From positions 1 to 37,526 of the forward strand of contig JAISHE010000030.1 of assembly GCA_031262745.1 (NCBI GenBank): 37,526 bases of DNA, given 5' to 3'. The notes under the pieces were generated by a model, which was not told the DNA's origin, searched no databases, and was given only the letters and a program-made list of their open reading frames with translations. The DNA is from Culturomica sp. Lineage in GTDB: Bacteria; Bacteroidota; Bacteroidia; Bacteroidales; Marinifilaceae. Positions 29,601 to 35,243 of the stretch are shown one piece after another (the stretch's first letter is position 1; each line of letters begins with the position of its first letter). The position numbers and the translations under genes were made by a program.

Positions 29601-32600
29601 GTGGTCAATGTAGTGAATATGAAATGGCTGTTGCCGATTTGGCAGTACAAGATACTATTAAAGTTATTAGACACACACCTAACGGCACTATTATTTGTCC
29701 GGGTGAAGATGCGGAACTTTTCATAGAAACCGAACCTTCGGAAGGAGTAGAATATTTGTGGGAATACAAGGGTGAGACTATAGGCACTGAAAAACAAATC
29801 AAATATGGTAATTTGGATACGAATTATGTAACAAACGTGTTCAGAGTAACATTCAGTAATGCTTGTAAGGTGCTTGATGCGGAAGGTAAGGATATGAATT
29901 ATCGTGAGATAACATTATTGGCAACGCCTACCGTGAGTGCAAAAGATCCTATACATGAAATTGTAGCATGTGCCGGAGAAAAGCCTGATACGTTAATTGT
30001 ACTGGAACATAATGAAGCACTTGGAGTTAAGTATGAATGGCATTTCTACAGCAATACACAGGATACGATAGCTATTCCGAGAGCGACTAGCACCGATTCC
30101 ATACGTATAAACCTTCAACCGAGAAGTAACGGTTATTATTTCTGTGTGATTTCAAATGGTTGTGATATAGTGGCAACTAATGCGACCTACGTTAAGGTAG
30201 ACAGTGTGCCTGTGATACGAGAAGAAAACCTTACCGATACAACACTTTGTGAAGGAGAACCGTTTATGTTCAAGATGAATACTACCGGCGGTTCGGTTGT
30301 TTACACTTGGGTTATGAAGAATAAGGAAGGAATAGTCGACACCATACGTGAAGTGCAAACTAACGAATATGTAAGTAGTGATTCGCTTGAAATACCGTAT
30401 TTGTCAATGGATCTTGACAGTGTATTGATATGGTGTAGTGTTTACAATCATTGTGATGTTCAAGGAACGTCTACCGATACGATGTTATTGCGGATTAATC
30501 CGTTGCGTACAGCTACGTTTACATCACCGGATACTTTATTATGTGATGATGAGGAAGGCGTTTTGGTTGTTGAACTTACAACAGGAACTGTGCCTTGGGG
30601 ATATTCTTACATAACTCCGGATATGGACGTTGTAACAAGAGAACCTATTTCTAACTTGGTTGATACGTTGCATATTACGAAGGAAGGTACTTATCTTCTT
30701 GAATCACTTTGGGATGCTACCGGTTGTGTCAATGACGAAGTTAAAGGCAAGGTTACCTTTGTGCGCAGGGAATCTTCTTCCGTAGAATTTAGCGGTGGTG
30801 GTAAGCTTTGTGCAGGCAGTGAAGGAGAATTGGATATTCTTATTAAGAAGGGTGTCGGTCCTTGGACAATTAAGATGATAGCTCTTTCTGACGTAACATC
30901 AATAATGTCGCCCGTAAAGGTTAGCAGACGTGATACGACTATCAACGTAGCTCCCGAAAAGGATACGAGGTATAAGATTTATGAGGCAATTGATTTGGGT
31001 ACCGGTTGTGAGGCTTCTGTTGATGATAGCGTGGTATTTGATGTTAAACCTCTTGATTATATACAATTTGTTACGGATCGTGCGGATGTCGGCACTTGTG
31101 CGGATGTAGATATAAGAGAATTGTTGCAACCGAGTATAGGTGGAGTTTCTTTGGGTGATGACGGCGATTTCTATGTTAACGGCGTACTTTCAACTTCGGA
31201 AAGATTGTTGCAATCACAATTGAAGCCTAATACTTGCTATACCGTAGAGTGTCGTTATGTTGATGATTATGCTTGTAGTATGCGTTCCGAAGAAGTTCAG
31301 ATATGTGTTGACACAATGCCTTACGGTGGACTTACGGTAGATGAAATATCTTGTTGGAATGAACAACCGGCTTATGCGAAAGTACGTTTTTCATCGGCAG
31401 TTGATTATGTGAAGATACGTGAAACAACGTGGAAGCAGTGGAATAACGCTATAAATAATAATCCGAAAGTGATAGAAAGAGAAATCAGCAGTACGAGCAG
31501 TACACCTTCACCGGTTTATACTCTTGATAGTGCTATGATTGACAAATTGCCTTCCGATGGAACGTTTATGATACCGTTGAATTGGAACAGCATTGATAGT
31601 CCCGATTCATGTAAGATATTTGAAATAGTAAGCATGACGGATAAATACGGTTGTACGTTTAATGTTTCGACAGCGATTTATAAGTCCGATTACGTTGACA
31701 CTGTTTATTATCATACAAGTGATAAAGTAGAATATTGGGTTCGTAGCGGAGCAATGGTTGCAAGTCTCGGAGATACCAACAGTTGGCAATATGGTTTGAC
31801 ATCAATAACTATTGCAGCCGGCGACAGTGTGGAAGTGAAAGCACGTCTTGTTGAAGGTGAACCGTCGTGGAGCATGCCGGGCATAGATTTGCTGAACGAA
31901 CAGAGCATGGAAGCAGTTAAAGCTCTTTATCCGACAGAGGATACAACCTACAACCTTGCTGTAAGCGATGATATTTGTGGTGAATCGGGCTTAGATATTG
32001 AATTAAAGGTAAGCATTGCCGACACCGGTTATATAAGTGCTCGTTTGTGGTTGGAAGGACCTTATGACACTTTGACCAACCTCATGGTTAGCAACATTGC
32101 AACTGAACTCGGCTTACCTTCTGTCGGAAGTTTGAAGAATTTACCGAGAGCATTTGCAGGTGAACACTTGATAGATTTCGTGAAGTTGGAAGTTCGCAGA
32201 GGTAAATCGGCTGCGGAAGTGGCAGGAATGGAAGCGGGTACCACCGTAGTTACCTCAGATTCGTGCTTGTTGTTGTCCAATGGTTATTTGCTTGACCTTA
32301 CCGGTGATACGTTGATAGGTTTTGCAGGAATGATTACTGCCGATAATTCTTCGGGCTACATTGTGGTAAGCCAGCGCAATCACTTGGAAGTTATGACGGC
32401 TAAACCGATAGAATTCCGTGCTAAGGATTCAAGGAAAGGTGTCGTTGTTGTAGATTTCAGTAATGATAGGACTATTTATGACGATGATCATTATCTTTTG
32501 AACAATATGACTATTCGAATGGTTGGAGGTAAAGCAAGATGGATGTTGAGTGCCGGAGAATTGCATTGGGGTGAATTGTTTGATGAAATTGAGAACGAAT

Positions 32601-32890
32601 TAGGTTTGTCCGCATCGCAAGTAGAGGCTTGGAAACCGAAACAAATAAATAACAACCTTATCACTGTGTTTGATGCAAATCATGTGTCTTTATGGTTGAC
32701 GGGAGAAGATGCAACTAAGTCGACGGCTTTGAACGGAATATTGGGAAGATTACTTGATGTGAATTTTGACGGTGATGTGGACTGGCCAACATGGAATTCA
32801 ATAGACAACAGAGCATCAAAGGAAACTAATTCCAAGCTTGATTGGGATATTGCTTACAAGAATATGAGAAAGTATTCTCTACTGAAATAG
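17672..32890 (+). CDS. Giant secreted multi-repeat (Ig/PKD-like) surface protein, about 5,072 residues
   Basis: The start is ATG 17672; a TTG at 17657 in the same frame is less likely. A signal peptide (about 1-28, ILFCVFLFVALYVQA) indicates export. Residues about 33-900 hold super-repeats of about 286 residues, each opening with a G..DG[YF] motif (near 33, 315, 601, 888) and containing Ig-like units with W...YFCEI and PKD-like YYEWNTGDST units. More Ig-like domains run to about 1480. About 1480-3735 holds roughly twenty modules of 85-100 residues with the pattern Y.L....GTG..L.F......G.Y.V.A....C. Ig-like units return at about 3740-4280. The end carries a module (about 4791-4905, ARLWLEGPYDTLTNLM...VVSQRNHLEVMTAKP) recalled from other Bacteroidota surface proteins, then DVNFDGDVD (5029-5037), a dockerin/EF-like Ca-binding loop. 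No recognisable type IX sorting domain, OmpA anchor or catalytic domain was seen. An adhesin or surface-fibre role is inference. Confidence 0.85.
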   Translation: MGFKSIEIRLRKFILFCVFLFVALYVQATGEKYYSGEGDGYILSDIDFKLSKIQGQINACIGDTSQLSLSVAGHSVYEKQWKKIKSGVTTNVGSDTTVLIFNSIKSSDAAEYFCEITDVVTGYVERTDTVDLRTHSYPDLRLTVSLDEIAVGASTTLTATASGSPIYYEWNTGDSTTSITKTPERTSIYKVKAYYNEACQVSRSQQVNVVSLKIAPGPNQYASVGDSVTLTAYTDIKDENITWYKLITASPIVSEDPAPELIAELGEDVTREEVGTGKTIRVLALETAVYEAVAELTGVSTSTMVIAYVKQTGSYSAGENDGYTLSNVNFKSSPIQGNINVCIGDTSQLSLSIAGHSVYKKQWKKIKNGNVTNVGSDTTVLIFNSITSNDAAKYFCEISDVITGLVEQTDTVDYNVYVAPDLQLSVSEEEIALGASTILTVTEVSSLSPLPIYYEWNTGDSTASITKTPERTTEYKVKAYYNEACPVSLSQQVKVIELKLSPGPNQYASVGDSVTLTVYTDIKGENIKWYKLITASPIASEDPAPELIAELGDDVEREPVGTGKSIRVLASETAVYEAVAELTGVKASAMVIAYVKQQGSFSGGENDGFDLNNADFSATIEFQDSYCEGDTVNILAKVKGRSNYSYEWVKYGASFPSGVRSDSSTLKLDSVDFADNGLFYCKITDVVTKETKNSDTINMVIYRYPKADLSFVKQPGKISSVLCYGDSVLLNASISEGGLYNLDNSKYTYNWSGRNVIGRQDTSIVWVRPGVTTDYVVAISNNGCITRDSLHVDVFSPNVYLPSNVVVAEHDMLELPAVTNVPPTTPDNGATIDWYVNSFGNHSGQTSYKDTFRYSDVTTSLQIYAVLGYEGCVGMDSTTVLIKKGTAYLAGIEDGFAQNCIDPVIDSSVQTQIAGCTADSIEFGVNARGTNIQFVWQKEVNFEFVDYYRIAGENVTGARSPKLKFKPPVAEDEGLYRCIVTNDCGMAISDTFALSVSGAPVIVSRLNRNWDVCRGDQIADLAITVKVTNSNYDDLKYEWFKDGVKLTDTIAGINVGLNNSQNEGLYKVKVTNGCGSTTDSTYLPIYFPAQISNLSGNVYACDGDDAVFTVEVRGGAPYEIGLYELKNFNGVKYDDTTLVGTGQKVIVPKVSASEDKDRKFIWKVSNKCGTSTSTMVTLFVENYPVIDSITKDQRLCAGENLSLVCYATKDVTPLSYLWYKDGKPTSVETSTYTKNSISAADAGTYICRIANTSCMKTMDSDPVVVTVVDKPSYLAPGIQVRVSEGENNTGAYCLGTGVKLYVDTLSTYSIDSMRWYFNGKPMYDSKYVYGTDSTELSFDSLLISNGGKYSLRLYNECGVTSVQEYTLPLIEPATFLGDQNNMKDISLCSGDSTTLSVKAKGTQPIMYTWTLNDRVLVENGYKSSYVVKSSDLDDVSRNVYCCEIHNGCNSVDMYYKICVDVTLVEPLEFKLSGGGSYCLNEGKGMDLTLSGSDTNYTYRLYRNDIIVETVEGNSLDSIFGPIVFKDKPAGTYYATAQVKDCEFQMEGVVVIKSETAPRKYNITLEKDFCNGTSGAMLSMPTENNDDIRYSLFRYIDDTIQGNEEWESAYTVQSGTGGKIEWTNIQEGTYKVVAENVRSGCTTEMNPVTITKKELPRPFTIDYVADSVYCFGSLSNVSLTLSGNEGETNYTLIKNDTLNVVTSTATTWPNLGEGTYKVKATNKYNCEVTFGSIEVFAERVPKPDLGEDLIFCKGDSTDVEWELNNLSSNVSYRIAQDVTTDTFVLLPNSYVTTIDLPAEAHKYYVIATNKTGLKCTTISEPLYVKENDMKVTVPESIIIDNGDDTTITATVNRKDVNVSWVPTDKILNGKNDSLTIKTVPLQSRTLYTITVIDSLGCSVSGKTEVIVVGGPLVIQITEPDMETSVDTVRICDNELLKLYALRDGGNGTYKPVKWYDGNKEIVADSIWLSDYDKNASGYIYLEVTSAAFTGRDSVYVELLDTFSVPVLSDHKLECLDSSIYEVNVSGLEAGVNYMLEYNKLNVGTYKPYGDTVSGDDGSSHTFTIDDLADSNGYYRLKVFKNYNGKVCATYGNPIELRLNPKDFDLTKDNEYCYEANRKDTIRMAGSQKGVDYTLIRVPDGDKVATAVGTDSVLNFIGAYGEGTYKVLAKSGSCERYMSDSVKIEVHDLPVAKVVAGKGEYCLPLGSEVSIGVNSASAGVTYELIRIANGVKTHLDTLTGPGNLNFGEFSEAGEYHVLATEQAFGCETVFDEKVNIGEAPQDFEVEGGNEYLHGESPDSTTVKIHTTIVAGVIYELYNVNDAVNPVGTFGNYNNDTLYYKGVLPQGSYIVKAHVGNDCKYTPDDTVLIKAIVKEYCITGDTLFCNVDATSGVMIGIDSTQTGVKYILQKYDTLTEQYVDVDNKVIEGTGYSANFVGVFKDGDYRIVADNGTRQLMCGVLRVRKEVMPDPKTIVSIDGEACVDSAMTIKIATELGVDYVLYFKGSVTTYDTLNGTGGELVWNIPDVERGTFRISADNGKCEVMLNTSIETGEKPTIGTLEGVDSLCANVKGELYLTSYDPSANNILYNLRGDTIAKGGLKNNKFTFAEVGPGTYYAVAAIGMCEVRSNDYKIDSITAVELPSSLQFEFDECVERGEGSLRITGLSTSQTYYIKGGSLGNIEFTSVTDTLFENLAWGEYCLSAVEEGSNCPSLDTCITLKAIAPTDTLINSMVYCEEEEGVRLKLSAFTYGGVYSVYDTAGNLVVKNTSSATFAGTYEEGIYILENTFTDGIYPTCKFVDTFEIVKRELPLTSIKPYVVGGGLACSGDTINVGLDSTEIGIMYILRKVTTSGNTDLDTIYGNGASMQFDASISEVAKYSVYAQIVGTSSECGVILDEEISIKTTPADVSLTPCFLCGDEGSECDVETSRLQSGVQYIIYSSYGIALDTLLGPGKKTFSGLEVGDYYVIATDTTTGCFDTMSVRPSVTRLALPVKYTLTSACDTASDIDIEGSDSTVNYILYRGNAPIDTLAGTGSALSFDRQNVAGVYKVRAEVATNCGVWLTDSVIIYESPLSDTLLLQGEYCDETSTVKIALSGSVRGWTYTLSRNGFDSQYKKNGTGSTLIWDAFNKGVSFVEGAEYVVSAKNTCKTYNIDTIIISAPVLPSTPVHFIESSQFCQQEGFSLTLDTSVLGVEYTLILKDIVNGKERPVEMLKGTGDSLRFVENYLAPGNYILYANFTGSVCKTKVLEKTMSVVNSKSITFLGEDVCLATDGSGEIRNLQIGNRSLPRDNDGTYYLYLNNKSNIVDAIYPEDQSNTFAPQSAKGCYGVYFEHTSSGCVTDISTMYCLNEPPNVYDLESPYSGDTIKLCLGDSVCLKLSDSDTNTRYRIVKNGDPYGSGNNWVKGTGNELKVGCVNAADGIYLTVNQYNGTYRIEANNGCQVLMNDSIMVKFNVLPSLVPTSADFHYCEGGEGVNVTLMKPSDDNITYSMEVPEGTMYPTEVDGKLVFETLTDSGYYRITAVNSVTGCEKVDSVKVVIDSLPVPFVLTSLPNEYICVDGSVTLKLAGSESGVKYTLFKDGEETNNVRYGTGNALNFTNIREAGRYRVRGQYQDTYLCERDMYNFVDVKLADTVDRYDVEGTRTSYCYSTTEPEDKGIITLLGSTEGVEYELYADGVATGKKQYGTGEALVWSELEGEYCEQLGNEMDDEDSGVLYSIWARDTTSNCMASMKGSFYIVIETYPNITYYHPSSDIEVCEDSLVNFSVIANGCRLHYDWLHRGFDNASIDTVKSGSEEYLVYDAVKYTDLGYYWVSVSNTCGTDETQMIRMNVNRNMEIKPNRDAVICNLINTTVNLESILYGKTYTWYKANEPEKILGTKAVLQLSNLTEESAGKYVCVANNGCYTLIDTLELRIGDPTKIRVLKGDSTTLCIGSSFELQLEIGQKDTVAWLLNGLPTGATGAYLHLNDITKNDAGHYSVRVSGQCSEYEMAVADLAVQDTIKVIRHTPNGTIICPGEDAELFIETEPSEGVEYLWEYKGETIGTEKQIKYGNLDTNYVTNVFRVTFSNACKVLDAEGKDMNYREITLLATPTVSAKDPIHEIVACAGEKPDTLIVLEHNEALGVKYEWHFYSNTQDTIAIPRATSTDSIRINLQPRSNGYYFCVISNGCDIVATNATYVKVDSVPVIREENLTDTTLCEGEPFMFKMNTTGGSVVYTWVMKNKEGIVDTIREVQTNEYVSSDSLEIPYLSMDLDSVLIWCSVYNHCDVQGTSTDTMLLRINPLRTATFTSPDTLLCDDEEGVLVVELTTGTVPWGYSYITPDMDVVTREPISNLVDTLHITKEGTYLLESLWDATGCVNDEVKGKVTFVRRESSSVEFSGGGKLCAGSEGELDILIKKGVGPWTIKMIALSDVTSIMSPVKVSRRDTTINVAPEKDTRYKIYEAIDLGTGCEASVDDSVVFDVKPLDYIQFVTDRADVGTCADVDIRELLQPSIGGVSLGDDGDFYVNGVLSTSERLLQSQLKPNTCYTVECRYVDDYACSMRSEEVQICVDTMPYGGLTVDEISCWNEQPAYAKVRFSSAVDYVKIRETTWKQWNNAINNNPKVIEREISSTSSTPSPVYTLDSAMIDKLPSDGTFMIPLNWNSIDSPDSCKIFEIVSMTDKYGCTFNVSTAIYKSDYVDTVYYHTSDKVEYWVRSGAMVASLGDTNSWQYGLTSITIAAGDSVEVKARLVEGEPSWSMPGIDLLNEQSMEAVKALYPTEDTTYNLAVSDDICGESGLDIELKVSIADTGYISARLWLEGPYDTLTNLMVSNIATELGLPSVGSLKNLPRAFAGEHLIDFVKLEVRRGKSAAEVAGMEAGTTVVTSDSCLLLSNGYLLDLTGDTLIGFAGMITADNSSGYIVVSQRNHLEVMTAKPIEFRAKDSRKGVVVVDFSNDRTIYDDDHYLLNNMTIRMVGGKARWMLSAGELHWGELFDEIENELGLSASQVEAWKPKQINNNLITVFDANHVSLWLTGEDATKSTALNGILGRLLDVNFDGDVDWPTWNSIDNRASKETNSKLDWDIAYKNMRKYSLLK
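17767..19480 (+). repeat. Tandem intragenic repeats of about 858 bp in the giant gene
   Basis: Two neighbouring units are closely similar at DNA level; for example the stretch around 18371 (ACCGATATAA and flanks) recurs at 19229, an offset of 858 bp or 286 codons. Both carry the same Ig-like and PKD-like order and a shared TGCATC.CC.ATAG.GTCGG segment. The third and fourth units have diverged much further. This indicates a recent in-frame duplication at the 5' end. Confidence 0.8.
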
Positions 32891-32934
32891 TAGAATGAAA
32901 TTTAAAATCAGGGTTCTTATAATACATAAGTAAG

Positions 32935-32980
32935 AAAGAGGTTGCTAACATATTGGAAGCAACCTCTTTCGATTTTTAAT
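32935..32980 (+). terminator. Strong Rho-independent terminator after the giant gene
   Basis: A perfect 12-bp stem, AAAGAGGTTGCT (32935-32946) and AGCAACCTCTTT (32958-32969), encloses an 11-base loop and is followed by CGATTTTT. It lies 45 bp past the giant gene stop and between convergent genes; it could also help end the minus-strand corA message, although the T-run on that side is weak. Confidence 0.85.
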
Positions 32981-33011
32981 ATGAGTAAAGAGATATGATG
33001 AGTGGTTGGGT

Positions 33012-34073
33012 TTATAACCACTTTTTCTTTTTGAAGAATATCAGCAATATACAAGATATTATGACCATGATAGCCAGAACTATGAAATAAGCGTAGCGGT
33101 AGGTGAGTTCCGGCATGTAATTGAAGTTCATACCGTAGATACCGGCAATAAAAGTGAGCGGAATGAAGATAGCTGAAAATATGGTTAGCACTTTCATAAT
33201 TTCATTTGTGCTGTTGCTTAGGTTACTGCTGTAAGTATTTTGTTGTTCGCTCACGATGGTGTAGTAAATTTCTATAGATTCAAGAGCTTGAGTTATCAGA
33301 CTTTCAAGGTCTTTAAGATAGCTTGATGTGCGTGGGTTGAGTAAGTCGGAGTCGCTACCCATAAAGCGGGTAATCACCTCTTTCACGGGGCGTATGCTTT
33401 TGCGGGCGTAGGAAAGCTCGGTTTTAAAATGGTAGATGTCTTCAATGATTTTAGGATCATTTGATTGCAGATTTTTCTCCTGATTTTCGATAGCGTTACC
33501 GAGTTTTTCAATGTTTAGAATATAGTTATCAACCAGAGTGTCAATTAAAGTGTAGCAAAGATAATCGGGAGAGTAGGAGCGTATTTTACCTAATCCGGAA
33601 TAGAGACGTTTTTTATTGTCTTCAAAATAGGGGTATTCACCTTCTTGTATGGTGATTATATATTTTTTGCCTAAAACGATGGATATTTGTTCGGTGTACA
33701 CTTTATTTTCTCTTTTATGGTAGCTAAGAGATTTGAGAATAAAATAAAGATGGTCTTGGTCTTCGGAGAACTTCGGACGTTCATCGGTGTTCAGAATATC
33801 TTCCAGAACAAGCGGGTGTATATCGCATACATCGCCTAATTCGCGGAAAATATCGGTGTTGTGCAGTCCTATTATATTTATCCAAGTTGTGTATTTATCG
33901 GAGAAATATTGTGTTATTTCACTGATTTTTGAGAGTTGATGTTCTTTGATTTCCTCTGTGTTGTAGCAAATTGCGGAGATTTCAACGTTTTCAATCTTAC
34001 GAGTACCAATGAAAACAGGGAAGCCCGGCGGCTTCCCCTTTGAAAGTGATTTATCTTTTAGAAATCGTGCCAT
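33012..34073 (-). CDS. corA: CorA-type magnesium/divalent cation transporter
   Basis: Homopentameric inner-membrane channel for Mg2+ (and possibly Co2+ or Ni2+). The 353-residue product has a large cytoplasmic N-terminal domain with a long helical stalk (YNILNIEKLGNAIENQEKNL). Two C-terminal membrane segments follow, ILTIFSAIFIPLTFIAGIYGMNF and YAYFIVLAIMVIISCILLIFF, joined by the signature GMNFNYMPEL loop (GMN selectivity motif). It ends in a basic KKKKWL tail, as CorA proteins do. It starts six bases after the mscS-type gene stop on the same strand, so the two are probably co-transcribed. Confidence 0.93.
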   Translation of the reverse strand: MARFLKDKSLSKGKPPGFPVFIGTRKIENVEISAICYNTEEIKEHQLSKISEITQYFSDKYTTWINIIGLHNTDIFRELGDVCDIHPLVLEDILNTDERPKFSEDQDHLYFILKSLSYHKRENKVYTEQISIVLGKKYIITIQEGEYPYFEDNKKRLYSGLGKIRSYSPDYLCYTLIDTLVDNYILNIEKLGNAIENQEKNLQSNDPKIIEDIYHFKTELSYARKSIRPVKEVITRFMGSDSDLLNPRTSSYLKDLESLITQALESIEIYYTIVSEQQNTYSSNLSNSTNEIMKVLTIFSAIFIPLTFIAGIYGMNFNYMPELTYRYAYFIVLAIMVIISCILLIFFKKKKWL

Positions 34074-34079
34074 GAACGA

Positions 34080-35051
34080 TTAATTTTTAGTTTCTTCTTT
34101 CTTGACAACCACCACCGGCATCGGTTTCGTGGCTTCGCCTGTGTAGAGGCTCACGTGAGGAAAGGGAATTTCGATATTTTCCTTATCGAAAGTTTTCTTA
34201 AGTCGGCGGCGGAATTCGCGTCCCACAGCCCATTGTTGACCGGGTTTGGTGGTGAATTTAACAAGTATGACAACGGCACTGTCTGCAAAGTCGTTCACTC
34301 CGAGAAGGTCGAAAGCAGTGATATAGCCACCTATTTTACTATCTTTTCTAAGTTCGTCGGCAACTCCCTGTATCACTTCGCTAACTCTGTCGGTGTCTTC
34401 CTTGTAGGCTATGCCGATGTTGAGCAAAATGGCTGAATAGCCTTTGGTTTGATTGGCAAGGTCGTTGATTTTACCGTTTTGAACGATGTGGACTATGCCG
34501 TTTCCGTCACGTATTGTTATGGTACGCATTTCAATGTTTTCCACCGTGCCGGATATGCCGTTGATAGTAACAAAATCGCCTGTACGTATTTGATCTTCGA
34601 GAAGAATAAAGAAACCGGAAATGAAGTCTCTAACGAGTTCCTGTGCACCGAAACCGATGGCAAGACCGATGATACCGGCACTTGCGAGCAACGGAGCTAT
34701 GTCGATGTTGATTTTTCCGAGCAAGAGAATGATGAAGATAACCCAAAGAAAAACTTTTCCTATATTTTTGATAATGCCTGCAATGGTTTGACGTCTTTTG
34801 GAAATTTCTCCCAGTTCGGCTTCATCGTAGCGGGAAGATAATTTTTTCGGCATTTTCTTCATCCTGTGAGTGATGAAGGTCAAAACATACATTAATACGA
34901 GAAAGAGCAATACGAGAATTGCTATTGAAGGTAATTCTTCTTTTGCCCAGTTTATAAAACCCGTGAAAAGGTCGTGCCAGAAAGAGGATGTGATAATTTT
35001 TTCCGTAAAATCCTGACTTTCTGTTGCTAATAAGATAAATAAATTTTGCAT
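34080..35051 (-). CDS. MscS-family small-conductance mechanosensitive channel
   Basis: Inner-membrane channel that opens under membrane tension to release solutes during osmotic downshock. The 323-residue product has N-terminal hydrophobic segments (SIAILVLLFLVLMYVLTFI and KVFLWVIFIILLLGKI), then the pore-lining helix LLASAGIIGLAIGFGAQELVRDFISGFFILLEDQI with the Gly/Ala packing pattern, the beta domain VTINGISGTVENIEMRTITIRDGNG, and an alpha/beta C-terminal domain ending in IEIPFPHVSLYTG. It is somewhat longer than E. coli MscS. It is the promoter-proximal gene of the mscS-corA pair. No clear -7/-33 pair was seen upstream on the minus strand. Confidence 0.92.
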   Translation of the reverse strand: MQNLFILLATESQDFTEKIITSSFWHDLFTGFINWAKEELPSIAILVLLFLVLMYVLTFITHRMKKMPKKLSSRYDEAELGEISKRRQTIAGIIKNIGKVFLWVIFIILLLGKINIDIAPLLASAGIIGLAIGFGAQELVRDFISGFFILLEDQIRTGDFVTINGISGTVENIEMRTITIRDGNGIVHIVQNGKINDLANQTKGYSAILLNIGIAYKEDTDRVSEVIQGVADELRKDSKIGGYITAFDLLGVNDFADSAVVILVKFTTKPGQQWAVGREFRRRLKKTFDKENIEIPFPHVSLYTGEATKPMPVVVVKKEETKN

Positions 35052-35130
35052 GATTTTAAATTTTAAATTGTTTTCGGGGTAAGGTACGTAATATATGGGG
35101 AAAAGGTTAATTTTTTAGCAAGAAAAAATA

Positions 35131-35162
35131 TTCTAACATTTTTTTGCGGATATTAAAGATTT
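35131..35162. repeat. Left copy of a 32-bp direct repeat flanking the accessory segment
   Basis: The sequence TTCTAACATT, five T, GCGGATATTAAAGATT is matched at 37339-37370 in the same orientation with about two mismatches through the shared AAAGATT. In this copy no -7 promoter element follows at the proper distance, unlike the right copy. Confidence 0.65.
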
Positions 35163-35217
35163 AATTGAGCGTAAAATATTGTGGTTCGATATACCCGAAT
35201 TGCTCACGAGATTTTGT

Positions 35218-35225
35218 TATCTTTG
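35218..35225 (+). promoter_or_regulatory. Possible -7 element of the AlbA_2/ATPase gene
   Basis: TATCTTTG matches TAnnTTTG and lies 18 bp before the chosen ATG 35244. No good TTTG -33 element was seen at the right distance. If this is the promoter, the longer frame beginning at 35181 cannot be fully translated, which supports ATG 35244. Confidence 0.35.
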
Positions 35226-35243
35226 TCCGAAAGAAGCGATAGA

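Noticed and set aside
34155..34841. Plus-strand ORFs opposite the mscS-type gene
   Set aside because: They are shadows of a clear MscS-family gene on the minus strand and show no domain features.
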